64,000 bases of DNA, taken from NCBI RefSeq assembly GCF_002217285.1, contig NZ_MUGW01000034.1:20183-84182 (forward strand), given 5' to 3'. Positions 8,217-17,411 of this stretch are shown one piece after another. Below the pieces are notes generated by a model. It had not been told where the DNA came from. It did not search any database and saw only the letters and a program-made list of their open reading frames with translations. The translations under genes and the position numbers were made by a program. The stretch's first letter is position 1. Every line of letters begins with the position of its first letter. The DNA is from Flavobacterium hercynium (GTDB lineage: Bacteria; Bacteroidota; Bacteroidia; Flavobacteriales; Flavobacteriaceae).

Positions 8217-10517
8217 CTACTTAGTTAACTCAAAACTAATTTTGCTGTTGGCATTCGAATTTCCACCAACGAAAACATCAAACTGTCCCGGTTCTGCTAC
8301 AAACTGTAAATCTGAATTGTAGAATTTTAAATCTTCAACTGTGATGTCGAAAGTCACAGTTTGTTTTTCTCCCTTTTTAAGAGCGATTTTTTTAAAATTT
8401 TTCAATTCTCTAACGGGTCTGGTTACTGATCCAACTATATCTCTGATATATAATTGAACTGTTTCCTTTCCGTCAAAATTACCTGTGTTTGCAACATCTA
8501 CTGTTACTTTTAAGGTTCCTGTGAAATTCATCTTATCAGAAGAAACTTTAAGGTTTGTATACTCAAATGAGGTATAACTTAAACCAAAACCAAATGGAAA
8601 TAATGGCTCGTTTCTTTCGTCTATATAATTTGATCTGAATTTTTCGAATTTTCCTTCTGTATTAGAAAGTGGTCTTCCTGTGTTTTTGTGTGCATAATAA
8701 ATTGGCAATTGACCAACACTTCTAGGGAAAGTAGATGTTAATTTTCCTGAAGGATTTACATCTCCAAATAAAACATCTGCAATGGCATAACCTGCTTCGC
8801 TACCTGCAAACCAAACGTTTAAAATAGCAGGAACTGTTTGATTTTCTTCTGTTATCACTAACGGACGACCATCAAATAAAACTAAAACAACCGGTTTTCC
8901 TGTTTTTAATAATGCGTTTAATAAATCCTTTTGTGCTTGTGGAATTTCTAAGTTGGTACGGCTGCTTGATTCTCCGCTCATCTCAGCTGATTCTCCAAGA
9001 GCTGCCACGATAATATCTGATTGGTTGGCTACTTTTAAAGCTTCTGCCAATAATTCTTCTTTTGAACGGTTATCGCGGTGTAATGTTTTACCAAACATCG
9101 TTGCATTTGTTTCTAAAGTCTCATCGTAATCTAAATTACTTCCTTTAGCATACAATACTTTTGTAGAAGATCCCGCCACTTCTTTGATTCCTGCTAATAA
9201 TGAAATAGCATTCTCCATTTTAGTAGCAACACTCCAGGTACCCGGCATATTTTCTTTGGCATCTGCCAATGGCCCGATAAGCGCAATTGTTCCTGATTTT
9301 TTAAGTGGCAATAATTGATTTTGATTTTTTAATAATACCAATGATTGTGCAGCGATTGAACGTGCTTCTTTTCTACTGCCTACTGTAAAGATTTCTGTTT
9401 TTGCTCTTTTTTCATCGCAATATTTATATGGATCTTCGAACAATCCTAAGTCATATTTTGCTTCTAAAATAAGTCTGACAGCATTATCAATTTGTTCGAT
9501 AGTTACTCTTTTCTCGTCTAATGATTTTTTCAAAGTTGTTAGAAAACCTTCTCCAACCATATCCATTTCAACACCTGCGTTTAATGATAAAGCTGATACG
9601 TCTTGTAAATTCCCCATTCCGTGCTCGATCATTTCAGGAATTCCTGTAAAATCTGTTACTACGAAACCTTTAAAACCCCATTGTTTTCTTAAAACATCGG
9701 TCATTAACCATTTGTTTCCGGTAGCTGGAATTCCGTCAACTTCATTAAAAGAAGCCATTACTGATCCTACACCTGCATCAACAGCTGCTTTGTATGGAGG
9801 GAAATAATCATTGAACATTCTGATATGACTCATATCAACTGTATTGTAATCACGTCCTCCTTCTGGTGCACCGTATAAAGCAAAGTGTTTTACACAAGCC
9901 AAAATAGAGTTGTTTTTAGAAAGATCATTTTGTTGGTATCCGTTTACCATTGCTTTTGCAATTTGGCTTCCTAAATACGGATCTTCACCTGAACCTTCAG
10001 AAACTCTACCCCAACGAGGATCACGTGAGATATCAACCATTGGTGAGAATGTCCAGTTTATACCATCAGCACTTGCTTCCTGAGCGGCAATCTGAGCACT
10101 TCTTTCGATTAAATTCATATCCCATGTACAAGATAATCCTAACGGAATTGGAAATGTTGTTTCGTAACCGTGAATGACATCCATACCAAAAAGCAACGGA
10201 ATCTTCAGACGGCTTTTTTCAACAGCAATCTTTTGAACCTCTTTAATTTTTTGAACAGATTTTATGTTGAACAAACCACCTACTTTACCTTCTGCAATAT
10301 TTTTTGCAACATTCGAACTATTGGCTTGTCCTGTTGTGATATCTCCTGAAGTTGGTAAATTAAGCTGACCTAATTTTTCATCTAAAGTCATTTTCGAAAT
10401 TAATTCGGCTACAAACTCAGATTTTGGTTTAATTTTTACTGTGTTTTTAGTGTTCTTTTTTTGGGCATAACCCAAAACAGCACATCCTAAAAAAAGTAAG
10501 ACTAATTTGTTTTTCAT
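8217..10517 (-). CDS. bglX: Glycoside hydrolase family 3 beta-glucosidase
   Basis: A 766-residue exported GH3 enzyme with a signal peptide ending near LGYAQ. The N-terminal TIM barrel (about 35-375) carries KHFALYG (Lys210-His211) and the nucleophile Asp289 in GFVVTDF. The alpha/beta sandwich (about 390-620) holds the acid/base region around GESAEMSGESSSR, and an Fn3-like C-terminal domain (about 660-760) is complete. Length and layout match BglX. It is the last gene of the susCD operon, 11 bp after the esterase gene. Next to a GH144-like endo-enzyme, its likely job is to hydrolyse sophoro-oligosaccharides (beta-1,2-glucose oligomers) to glucose in the periplasm; other beta-glucosides are possible. 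Confidence 0.93.
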   Translation of the reverse strand: MKNKLVLLFLGCAVLGYAQKKNTKNTVKIKPKSEFVAELISKMTLDEKLGQLNLPTSGDITTGQANSSNVAKNIAEGKVGGLFNIKSVQKIKEVQKIAVEKSRLKIPLLFGMDVIHGYETTFPIPLGLSCTWDMNLIERSAQIAAQEASADGINWTFSPMVDISRDPRWGRVSEGSGEDPYLGSQIAKAMVNGYQQNDLSKNNSILACVKHFALYGAPEGGRDYNTVDMSHIRMFNDYFPPYKAAVDAGVGSVMASFNEVDGIPATGNKWLMTDVLRKQWGFKGFVVTDFTGIPEMIEHGMGNLQDVSALSLNAGVEMDMVGEGFLTTLKKSLDEKRVTIEQIDNAVRLILEAKYDLGLFEDPYKYCDEKRAKTEIFTVGSRKEARSIAAQSLVLLKNQNQLLPLKKSGTIALIGPLADAKENMPGTWSVATKMENAISLLAGIKEVAGSSTKVLYAKGSNLDYDETLETNATMFGKTLHRDNRSKEELLAEALKVANQSDIIVAALGESAEMSGESSSRTNLEIPQAQKDLLNALLKTGKPVVLVLFDGRPLVITEENQTVPAILNVWFAGSEAGYAIADVLFGDVNPSGKLTSTFPRSVGQLPIYYAHKNTGRPLSNTEGKFEKFRSNYIDERNEPLFPFGFGLSYTSFEYTNLKVSSDKMNFTGTLKVTVDVANTGNFDGKETVQLYIRDIVGSVTRPVRELKNFKKIALKKGEKQTVTFDITVEDLKFYNSDLQFVAEPGQFDVFVGGNSNANSKISFELTK

Positions 10518-10528
10518 TCTCTTCTTTA

Positions 10529-11242
10529 TTATTTGTTTGTATTCTTTTTTATCTGTTTAAACATCCAATCATAAATCTCGGGATTGTCATAAACTCTTGT
10601 CCAGCTATCGTGGCCTGCATCATCAAAAATGGTCAGTTGAATATCTTTAGCATTACACTTTTTCAGCTCTTTGTAAATGTTGATTGCATAATCTACGTTT
10701 ACTACATCATCCAGCAATCCGTGAAAAATTCTGGTCGGAATGGTAGCAATTTTACAGGCATTTTCTAACTCAATTAAATCCACAAAACCTGAGATTGGTA
10801 CGATTGCCGCAAACTTATCCGGATAGGAAAGCGCCAGATTCCAAGCTGCCCATCCTCCTGAACTTAAACCTGTAACATATATTCGATCGGGATCTATTTT
10901 GTTCTCCTTTTGAATCTTTAAAATCAATTCATTAATAGAAGCAATATCCCAATTTTCATCTTCCTTACATTGTGGTGCCAAAACATAAGCATCCAACTGA
11001 TGCGTTTTAATATATTTTAAAGGCCCATTGATCTTTACTTTTTCAATGTCTGTACCTTTTTCTCCATCACCAGAAATAAAGACGATTAATGGCTTTTTAT
11101 CTTTTGTATTAGCAGGTTTGTGCAATGCAAAACCTAATTCATATTTTAAGACTATAACTGTATTTATCTTTCCTGTAGTTTCGGTCTGTCCAAATCCGAT
11201 TATCGAAATAAAGAACATCAATAACGCTAAACTTTTTTTCAT
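10529..11242 (-). CDS. Exported alpha/beta-hydrolase (dienelactone hydrolase/CE1-like esterase)
   Basis: A 237-residue protein with a signal peptide ending near IIGFGQ. The fold has a nucleophile elbow GLSSGGWA (Ser at about 129), an acid in the GLLDDVVN loop and the catalytic His in DAGHDSWT. It resembles short poly-specific carboxylesterases and phospholipase/carboxylesterases found in polysaccharide loci. In this operon, 11 bp from both its GH144 and GH3 neighbours, it may remove acyl groups (for example acetyl or succinyl) from the glucan before hydrolysis. That role is inferred from context; the sequence shows only a serine hydrolase. Confidence 0.8.
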   Translation of the reverse strand: MKKSLALLMFFISIIGFGQTETTGKINTVIVLKYELGFALHKPANTKDKKPLIVFISGDGEKGTDIEKVKINGPLKYIKTHQLDAYVLAPQCKEDENWDIASINELILKIQKENKIDPDRIYVTGLSSGGWAAWNLALSYPDKFAAIVPISGFVDLIELENACKIATIPTRIFHGLLDDVVNVDYAINIYKELKKCNAKDIQLTIFDDAGHDSWTRVYDNPEIYDWMFKQIKKNTNK

Positions 11243-11253
11243 TTTAAACGTTC

Positions 11254-12627
11254 TTAAAAACCGTATTTTCCTGACTTAAATCCTAGTTTTACCAGCCCTT
11301 GTTTTACTTCTGGAGCATTCATAAAAAGCTTCCATAGTAAACCTGAACGGTAATTTTCGATCATAACTACTTCCGGTCCCTGATCGATCGCTAAGTATCT
11401 TTTTGCTGTCCATTTATTTTGCAGGCTTACTGCGTCATAAAAACCGGCATTTCCCCAAGTCTCTTCTTTATGATTTTCATATAAATTTCGAATCAAGGCT
11501 AATGATTCTTTTGGACTATACACTATTGAACTTACAGCTGCTGTTGGCGAGATTACACCTTTGTCATTACTTGGCATGTGTGCATCATAACCTACCGAGC
11601 CATCATTATTTCTTGAATACGATGCAGTTAATCCCCAATAATCAGGACCATAACCTTCAAATTTTCCTGGATTCTCTACACAATACTCATAATTTATTTT
11701 TACCTGATTTACGTTGAGCTTCCAATAATCAGCATACTTATCGCTTAATTGATTTGGATCAAGTCCGAGGTAAGAATAATGCGCCCAAAATAATGGCCCT
11801 CCCATTTCTTCCGCTCCATTGTGTTTTAAGATCAACGGGGTGTTATATTTTGTTTTAGCCGAAACTATTCCGCCACTTCTCGCCCATCCTTCATGGTATG
11901 CTTTCGCATCTATTGCATGTGTTGGCGATGATGCGGCCATAACGTAGGTAATTAAACATTCGTTATACCCTTCAAGTGCAAAATTCATTTGCCATTTGTA
12001 ATTGGGTGACCAATGCCAATACAATACATTTTTGTTATTGGTATACCATTTCCAGTCAACACCTTTCCAGAGTGCATCGTATTTTTGAGCAACAGCTTTT
12101 TCGTTTTCAGAACCCTCTTTCAGGTATTCACGAACGGTAATCATTCCTGCAACCAAAAATGAAGTTTCGACTAAATCTCCACCATTATCCTTGGTTCCAA
12201 AAGGTTTTACTTTTCCGGTGTTACCATCTATCCAATGCGGCCATGCTCCGTAAAAACGATCTGCTTTAGCTAAAAAATCAGCAATTTTGTTTAGTCTTTC
12301 AACTCCTTGTTCTTTTGTTACGTATCCTTGAGACATTCCTGAAACAATTGCCATTAGTCCAAAACCCGAACCTCCGGTTGTTACAATATTTGCATCATTT
12401 TCAGGATAAACACCGTCCGGATGATAACGCTCTCTGGCTAATCCTGAATTTGGTTCAGCATAATCCCAGAAGTATTTAAATGTTTGTTTTTGAACAGCAT
12501 CTAACAGCTGTTCGTCCGATAGTTTTTCAGCAACAGTATCTTCTTTTGAAACCTCTTTTGATTTATCGGTATTGGAACCGCAACTCAAAAAGGTAAAAGC
12601 TATTAGTAAAAGTGAAATTCTAATCAT
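11254..12627 (-). CDS. GH144-like endo-beta-1,2-glucanase (glucoamylase-like domain), lipoprotein
   Basis: A 457-residue lipoprotein (lipobox FTFLSC) with the PF10091 'glucoamylase' fold, an (alpha/alpha)6 barrel. Recognisable blocks are QTFKYFWDYAEPNSGLARER, TTGGSGFGLMA, GDLVETSFLVAGM, GPLFWAHYSYLGLDP, YSRNNDGSVGYDAH and a DQGPEVVMIENYRSG segment near the end. Characterised members of this group (Chitinophaga pinensis SGL and Parabacteroides sophorosidase, GH144) act on beta-1,2-glucan. It probably cuts the long chain at the cell surface or in the periplasm, feeding the GH3 enzyme two genes away. A 14-bp hairpin separates it from susD, so its mRNA level may differ from susCD. Confidence 0.82.
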   Translation of the reverse strand: MIRISLLLIAFTFLSCGSNTDKSKEVSKEDTVAEKLSDEQLLDAVQKQTFKYFWDYAEPNSGLARERYHPDGVYPENDANIVTTGGSGFGLMAIVSGMSQGYVTKEQGVERLNKIADFLAKADRFYGAWPHWIDGNTGKVKPFGTKDNGGDLVETSFLVAGMITVREYLKEGSENEKAVAQKYDALWKGVDWKWYTNNKNVLYWHWSPNYKWQMNFALEGYNECLITYVMAASSPTHAIDAKAYHEGWARSGGIVSAKTKYNTPLILKHNGAEEMGGPLFWAHYSYLGLDPNQLSDKYADYWKLNVNQVKINYEYCVENPGKFEGYGPDYWGLTASYSRNNDGSVGYDAHMPSNDKGVISPTAAVSSIVYSPKESLALIRNLYENHKEETWGNAGFYDAVSLQNKWTAKRYLAIDQGPEVVMIENYRSGLLWKLFMNAPEVKQGLVKLGFKSGKYGF

Positions 12628-12653
12628 TATAAAAGTTTATGCGTTTATTAAAT

Positions 12654-12685
12654 AATCACTTCCTCTGAAAACAGAGGAAGTGATT
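12654..12685 (-). promoter_or_regulatory. Intercistronic hairpin between susD and the GH144 gene
   Basis: A perfect 14-bp stem (AATCACTTCCTCTG with CAGAGGAAGTGATT) around an AAAA/TTTT loop. No strong T run follows on the minus strand, so it looks more like an mRNA-stabilising or partial-termination element than a full terminator. It would protect or enrich the susCD part of the transcript. Confidence 0.75.
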
Positions 12686-12699
12686 TAAGAAATTTTTAA

Positions 12700-14166
12700 T
12701 TAATAACCACCTGGGTTTTGTTCTGAGAATCCAGCTGCTTCTCTTAAGAATAAAGTTGGAATAGGAAACAATTCGTGTTTTCCAACCACAAAAGTTTTTC
12801 CGTCTGCTGCCATAGCAGCTGCTGCCTGACCTGTTCTTACAAGATCAAACCATCTGTCATGCTCGAAAGCAAACTCTAATCTTCTTTCTTTGTAGATTGC
12901 TTTTCTAATATCATCCTGAGAAGTAAAAGGTGTGTCACCTAAACCTGCTCTGGTACGAATCATGTTTATTAACGGAATTGCATCTGCAGTTAATCCTAAT
13001 TCATTTAATGCTTCAGCTTTCATTAAAATTACTTCTGCATATCTTAGATATCTAAGATTTGTATCTGTAAATTCCTGATTGTAAAATTCTGATGAATATG
13101 CTTTGTAATTGTACATTGCATTTGCTACACTTGATGGAACTTCTCTACCATCATACAGTACTGAACCTCTAAAAATAATAGTGGCATCTCTTCTAACATC
13201 GCCTGCTTCATAAGCATTTGCTAAGTTTTCAGTTGGTGTATTGAAACCCCAGCCCCATCCTCCGGAACCACGTGGCGCCTGAGACATGCTATAATTTCCA
13301 ATTCCAAATCCAGGGCTTGAAGTAGAACCTATTCCGTCGATTTCAAAAATTGATTCTGGTCCAAATTCTCCTATTTTTTTGTATTGTAAAGCGTAATCTG
13401 ATACTAAAGAATATCCTGTTACTTTATCACAGTTATCAATTACTTTTTGCCAGTTTTTTTGATACAGATTTACTTTTGCTAATAAAGCGTATGCTGCCCC
13501 CTTAGAAACTCTTTTTTTGTCTGCTGCTGCGTAAGCACCTTTCTCTGGTAAATTTGCTATCGCATCATTTAAATCTTTTTCGATAAAAGCATATACATCT
13601 GCAACTGGTTTACGTGTTAATTGCATTTCTTTATCAGCCTGTGATATTGGAACCTGAGCTAAATGATCTACAATAGGCACAGCACCAAATCCTTTTACTA
13701 ATGTAAAATACATAAATGCTCTCATAAACTTTGCTTCACCTTCTAATCTGGTTTTTAGCTCAGGTGTAACTTTATCCAGTTTAGGAAACATATCCAATGC
13801 TTGGTTACATCTGTTGATTCCTGCATAATTTGCACTCCAGGTCGAAAGAAATGAAGGTGTTGAAGCATTGTATGTTAAAGCATCGATAACATCTTTATCG
13901 GCACCTGTATCTCCCGGATCTGATCCTTTATCAGCATCATCAGAAATAATACTCGTTACGGCATTCCAGGCAAAAGATGACATTTCCCATCCTAAAAACT
14001 GATTGTAAATTGACGTTACAAAACCAGATGCTCCTTCATCGCTATTTACCAATGCGGGATCATCGGCAGGAAGAGCTTGCGTTGGATCTACCTCTAAAAA
14101 ATCATCTGAACATGCTGAAAAGAATAATCCAGACAGTACAAATATTGATATATATAATCTTTTCAT
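12700..14166 (-). CDS. susD: SusD/RagB-family glycan-binding lipoprotein
   Basis: A 488-residue surface lipoprotein (lipobox FFSAC then SDDFLEVDPTQ) of the SusD family. The N-terminal SusD-like part holds the TPR helices (GEAKFMRAFMYFTLVKGFG, AAYALLAKVNLYQKNWQ), and the C-terminal RagB/SusD part includes NTEN-type loops, LRYLRYAEVILMKAEALNE and ERRLEFAFEHDRWFDLVRTG. It caps the SusC channel and binds the oligosaccharide. It starts 4 bp after the susC stop codon, as is usual for the pair. Ligand choice cannot be read directly; beta-1,2-glucan is inferred from the neighbouring enzymes. Confidence 0.95.
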   Translation of the reverse strand: MKRLYISIFVLSGLFFSACSDDFLEVDPTQALPADDPALVNSDEGASGFVTSIYNQFLGWEMSSFAWNAVTSIISDDADKGSDPGDTGADKDVIDALTYNASTPSFLSTWSANYAGINRCNQALDMFPKLDKVTPELKTRLEGEAKFMRAFMYFTLVKGFGAVPIVDHLAQVPISQADKEMQLTRKPVADVYAFIEKDLNDAIANLPEKGAYAAADKKRVSKGAAYALLAKVNLYQKNWQKVIDNCDKVTGYSLVSDYALQYKKIGEFGPESIFEIDGIGSTSSPGFGIGNYSMSQAPRGSGGWGWGFNTPTENLANAYEAGDVRRDATIIFRGSVLYDGREVPSSVANAMYNYKAYSSEFYNQEFTDTNLRYLRYAEVILMKAEALNELGLTADAIPLINMIRTRAGLGDTPFTSQDDIRKAIYKERRLEFAFEHDRWFDLVRTGQAAAAMAADGKTFVVGKHELFPIPTLFLREAAGFSEQNPGGY

Positions 14167-14170
14167 AATA

Positions 14171-17167
14171 TTAAAATTTTAAATTAGCACCTAAAACAAA
14201 TGATCTCAATGATGGGTAAGCATCAAGCTCAACTCCCTGAGTACCTTCGACTAACTTACCGTCACCAATTGCGTCTGGTGAAAATCCTGAGAATTTTTGT
14301 GTGATAAATGGATTAATTGCATTTATGTATATTCTGGCAGAGCTAATAAACATATCTTCTTTAAGCGGAAGTTTATATCCTAAAGTAATGTTGTTGATTC
14401 TAAAGTAATCTGCTGATTCTAAGTATAAATTAGAAGCATAAGGAACTTCATTAGAAGGTCTTGCATTACCTGAAGTTGTATTAGTTGGAGACCAGAAATC
14501 TCTTGCTATTGAAGCTTCTACATTTTCGCCTCCAAAACGCTGTGCTTTTTTACCATTGTAAACTTGTGCTCCACCCGTTCCGTAACCATCAATAGAGAAA
14601 TCAATATTTTTGTAGTTTAATCCTAAACTAACTCCATAAGTAGAAGTTGGTAAAACTGACCCGTAATATTTTTTATCTTCTACTTCATTCAATTGATTTT
14701 GAGGTACTATATCGCCATTTGCTTTATAGTACATTCTTTCACCATTTACAATACCTGCATAATCGTACAGATAAAAACTACCCAAAGGACGTCCAACTGA
14801 AGTATTATCAAGTAATTTAGTAGTTTGTCCGTTTCCTAAACTTCCACTATTAATAGGTGCTAAAACAACATTTTGGATATTAGTAAGTCTGTTTTGATTA
14901 TTAGAATAGTTACCACCAATCCAATAACTCAAATTATCATTTATTTTATCATCCCAGCGTAATGCGATTTCATATCCTTTATTCGATACTTCTCCTACGT
15001 GCGAAGGAGTTGGTAATGTAATACCAGAAGTTATATAAGGTCTTACGTTCAAAATTGTATTTGTTGTTTTTTTGTCATACAAATCAAAAGATCCTTTTAA
15101 TCTGCTGTTTAACAATTCAAAATCAAAACCTCCTGAAAGTTCTTCTACAATTTCCCAAGTTAAACTAGGATCTATTTGAGAATTAATGGTTACTCCTGAA
15201 CCAAAACTAGGATAATCTACTCCAGATGTTAAAACTTGTCTGTTAAGTGGTACATTTTGATTTCCTAATCTACCCCATGAACCTCTTAATTTTAATAAAT
15301 TAATTGTTTCTACATTACTAAGGAAACTTTCCTTATTCAAGATCCAACCTAAACCAACTGAAGGAAATGTTCCCCAACGCTGATCTTTAGCAAATTGAGA
15401 TGATCCATCACGACGTACAGTACCTGTTAATAGATATTTATCCATTAACTTGTATTGGAAACGTCCAAAATAAGAAGCTAATCTTCTTTGATTAAGCGCT
15501 TCGTCTTGATAACCAGTAATATTAGCAGCAGAATTTACGTCTTCTAATGACCAGTAATTAGAATTCGGATTTACATTTTTTCTGTCAATTGTTAGTTTAT
15601 TTCTGGTTCCATTTACGTTAGACTCCATACCGGCAGTAACTTCAATATCATGAATTTCTGCAAAAACTTTATTATACGTTAAGTAGTTTGATAAATTCCA
15701 GTTAAAATATTCATCTCTCTCTCTTGTAAGTGTATTTTTATTTAAGTCTAATGGATAACGTGATAATACACGCCCAGGATCAGCGGCTAGCCAAAGTGCT
15801 GTATTATCAACATAATTGTATTGTTTATAGGTAAAATACTCTGCATTAAATTGTGATGTAAACTTCAATGATTTAGTAATTTCAAAGTCTAATTTTAGTC
15901 CACCTTGCAGAATAACCGTTTGTTGTTGCTCATCTGTATACTCTAATTGTGCTACCGGATTTCCAACATTGTTAAATGAGCTTCCTGTCTGTGATACTAC
16001 ACCATTAGCATCAAACGGCACTCCGTATTTTCCGTCAGCAAAACGAACAGGAACTAGTGGAGATTGTCTGTAAGCTGAAGAGAATGCACTTAATGGCATA
16101 GGTCTGTTTTTGATCGTACTAACACTAAAATTTTGTCCTATTTTAAGACGCTCAGAAATTTTAAACTCGTTGTTATTTCTAATCGTAGTACGTCCGTAAT
16201 CTGAACCTTTCAAAATTCCTTTTTCTTCATAGTTACCTACACTAAAAAAGTATTTTACAGTTTCTGAAGATCCTGAAATAGCAATATTGTTTTGCGTATA
16301 ACTTCCTGTTCTTGTTATCGCATCATACCAATCTGTATTGTAAGGCTGGTTTGCAGAAAATCTTCCTTGTGGGTAATCTGCTCTAAAAGCTTCATTACTA
16401 TAACGAACAAATTCCTCGCTATTGGCCATTTTCACGCTTTTTAAAGGAGATCTTACTCCCGCAAAGCTTTCTACCTCAACAGTAAGTTTTCCTTTTCCTG
16501 CTTTTGTTGTAATCATAATTACACCATTTGCACCTCTTGTACCATAAATAGCAAGTGCAGAAGCATCTTTTAAAACTTCGTAAGACGTAATATCATTAGC
16601 ATTAATGTTATTGATATTTTCTGTTGGCATTCCGTCTACTACATATAAAGGATTTCTTCCTCCTAATGCAGTACCTGCTCCCCTGATGATTACAGAAGGT
16701 GTACTTCCTGGCGCATCTGAAGTAGAAACCTGAACTCCGGCTGCTTTACCTTGTATTGCCTGAGATGGATTTAATACTTTCATTCTGGTAATTTCCTCAG
16801 ACCTTAGGGAACTTACAGCAGATGTATTATCAATCTTTTTTCTGGTACCGTATCCAATAACGACTACTTCTTTTAATTGAGTATCTTCCGATTCTTTTAA
16901 TGTAATTGTCATCGTTGCAGCTGTAGCCGGAACTGTTACAGAATCAAAACCAAGCATAGAGATTGTTAAGTTCTCTCCTTCTTTAGCATTAATTGTAAAA
17001 TTTCCATCGAAATCAGCATCAGCAGATACTCTTGAATTTGGAGCACTAATAACTGCTCCCGGAACCCCTAGTCCGCTGCCGTCAATTACTTTTCCTTTTA
17101 TTGCCTGTCCAGACATATATGCCGGAAGTAGCAAAAGCGCTAAAAAGCTAAAAATAAAATTTTTCAT
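14171..17167 (-). CDS. susC: SusC/RagA-family TonB-dependent outer-membrane transporter
   Basis: A 998-residue outer-membrane importer that uses TonB energy to move oligosaccharides into the periplasm. It has a signal peptide, a carboxypeptidase-regulatory-like domain (about 22-95: IKGKVIDGSGLGVPGAVI), a TonB box and plug (KEVVVIGYGT then ALAIYGTRGANGVIMITTK) and a long 22-strand barrel ending in the aromatic LGANLKF. It is the first gene of the predicted glucan operon. The 244-bp gap before it carries five copies of a TGATGTA motif, and the gene for a membrane regulator lies directly upstream on the same strand. Confidence 0.96.
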   Translation of the reverse strand: MKNFIFSFLALLLLPAYMSGQAIKGKVIDGSGLGVPGAVISAPNSRVSADADFDGNFTINAKEGENLTISMLGFDSVTVPATAATMTITLKESEDTQLKEVVVIGYGTRKKIDNTSAVSSLRSEEITRMKVLNPSQAIQGKAAGVQVSTSDAPGSTPSVIIRGAGTALGGRNPLYVVDGMPTENINNINANDITSYEVLKDASALAIYGTRGANGVIMITTKAGKGKLTVEVESFAGVRSPLKSVKMANSEEFVRYSNEAFRADYPQGRFSANQPYNTDWYDAITRTGSYTQNNIAISGSSETVKYFFSVGNYEEKGILKGSDYGRTTIRNNNEFKISERLKIGQNFSVSTIKNRPMPLSAFSSAYRQSPLVPVRFADGKYGVPFDANGVVSQTGSSFNNVGNPVAQLEYTDEQQQTVILQGGLKLDFEITKSLKFTSQFNAEYFTYKQYNYVDNTALWLAADPGRVLSRYPLDLNKNTLTRERDEYFNWNLSNYLTYNKVFAEIHDIEVTAGMESNVNGTRNKLTIDRKNVNPNSNYWSLEDVNSAANITGYQDEALNQRRLASYFGRFQYKLMDKYLLTGTVRRDGSSQFAKDQRWGTFPSVGLGWILNKESFLSNVETINLLKLRGSWGRLGNQNVPLNRQVLTSGVDYPSFGSGVTINSQIDPSLTWEIVEELSGGFDFELLNSRLKGSFDLYDKKTTNTILNVRPYITSGITLPTPSHVGEVSNKGYEIALRWDDKINDNLSYWIGGNYSNNQNRLTNIQNVVLAPINSGSLGNGQTTKLLDNTSVGRPLGSFYLYDYAGIVNGERMYYKANGDIVPQNQLNEVEDKKYYGSVLPTSTYGVSLGLNYKNIDFSIDGYGTGGAQVYNGKKAQRFGGENVEASIARDFWSPTNTTSGNARPSNEVPYASNLYLESADYFRINNITLGYKLPLKEDMFISSARIYINAINPFITQKFSGFSPDAIGDGKLVEGTQGVELDAYPSLRSFVLGANLKF

Positions 17168-17223
17168 ACAGTTTGTAATCGTTTAAGTTAGTACAGCCAA
17201 ATTAAACAATTACAACGTTGTAG

Positions 17224-17350
17224 TACATCATTCACCACTACTACATAGCTACATCATTATGTTAAAGCATTGATGTATACTACTAATTACAAGCACTTTA
17301 AATGTTAAAATTATTTTGTTAACATAACCTTATGATGTAGTAATGATGTA
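17224..17350 (-). promoter_or_regulatory. Cluster of five TGATGTA/TACATCA heptamers before susC
   Basis: TACATCA lies at 17224-17230 and 17250-17256; TGATGTA lies at 17271-17277, 17333-17339 and 17344-17350. Copies two and three form an inverted pair with a 14-bp centre; copies four and five are direct repeats 11 bp apart, one helix turn. Two of the copies (17224 and 17250) extend to TACATCATT and the one at 17344 to its complement. The cluster fills the gap between the regulator gene and susC, so it is a likely operator for that regulator. Confidence 0.55.
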
Positions 17351-17411
17351 TTAGAATAATATAAAAAAACACATTCAAAAGTATTATATATTTAAAAATT
17401 AATCATTAATC

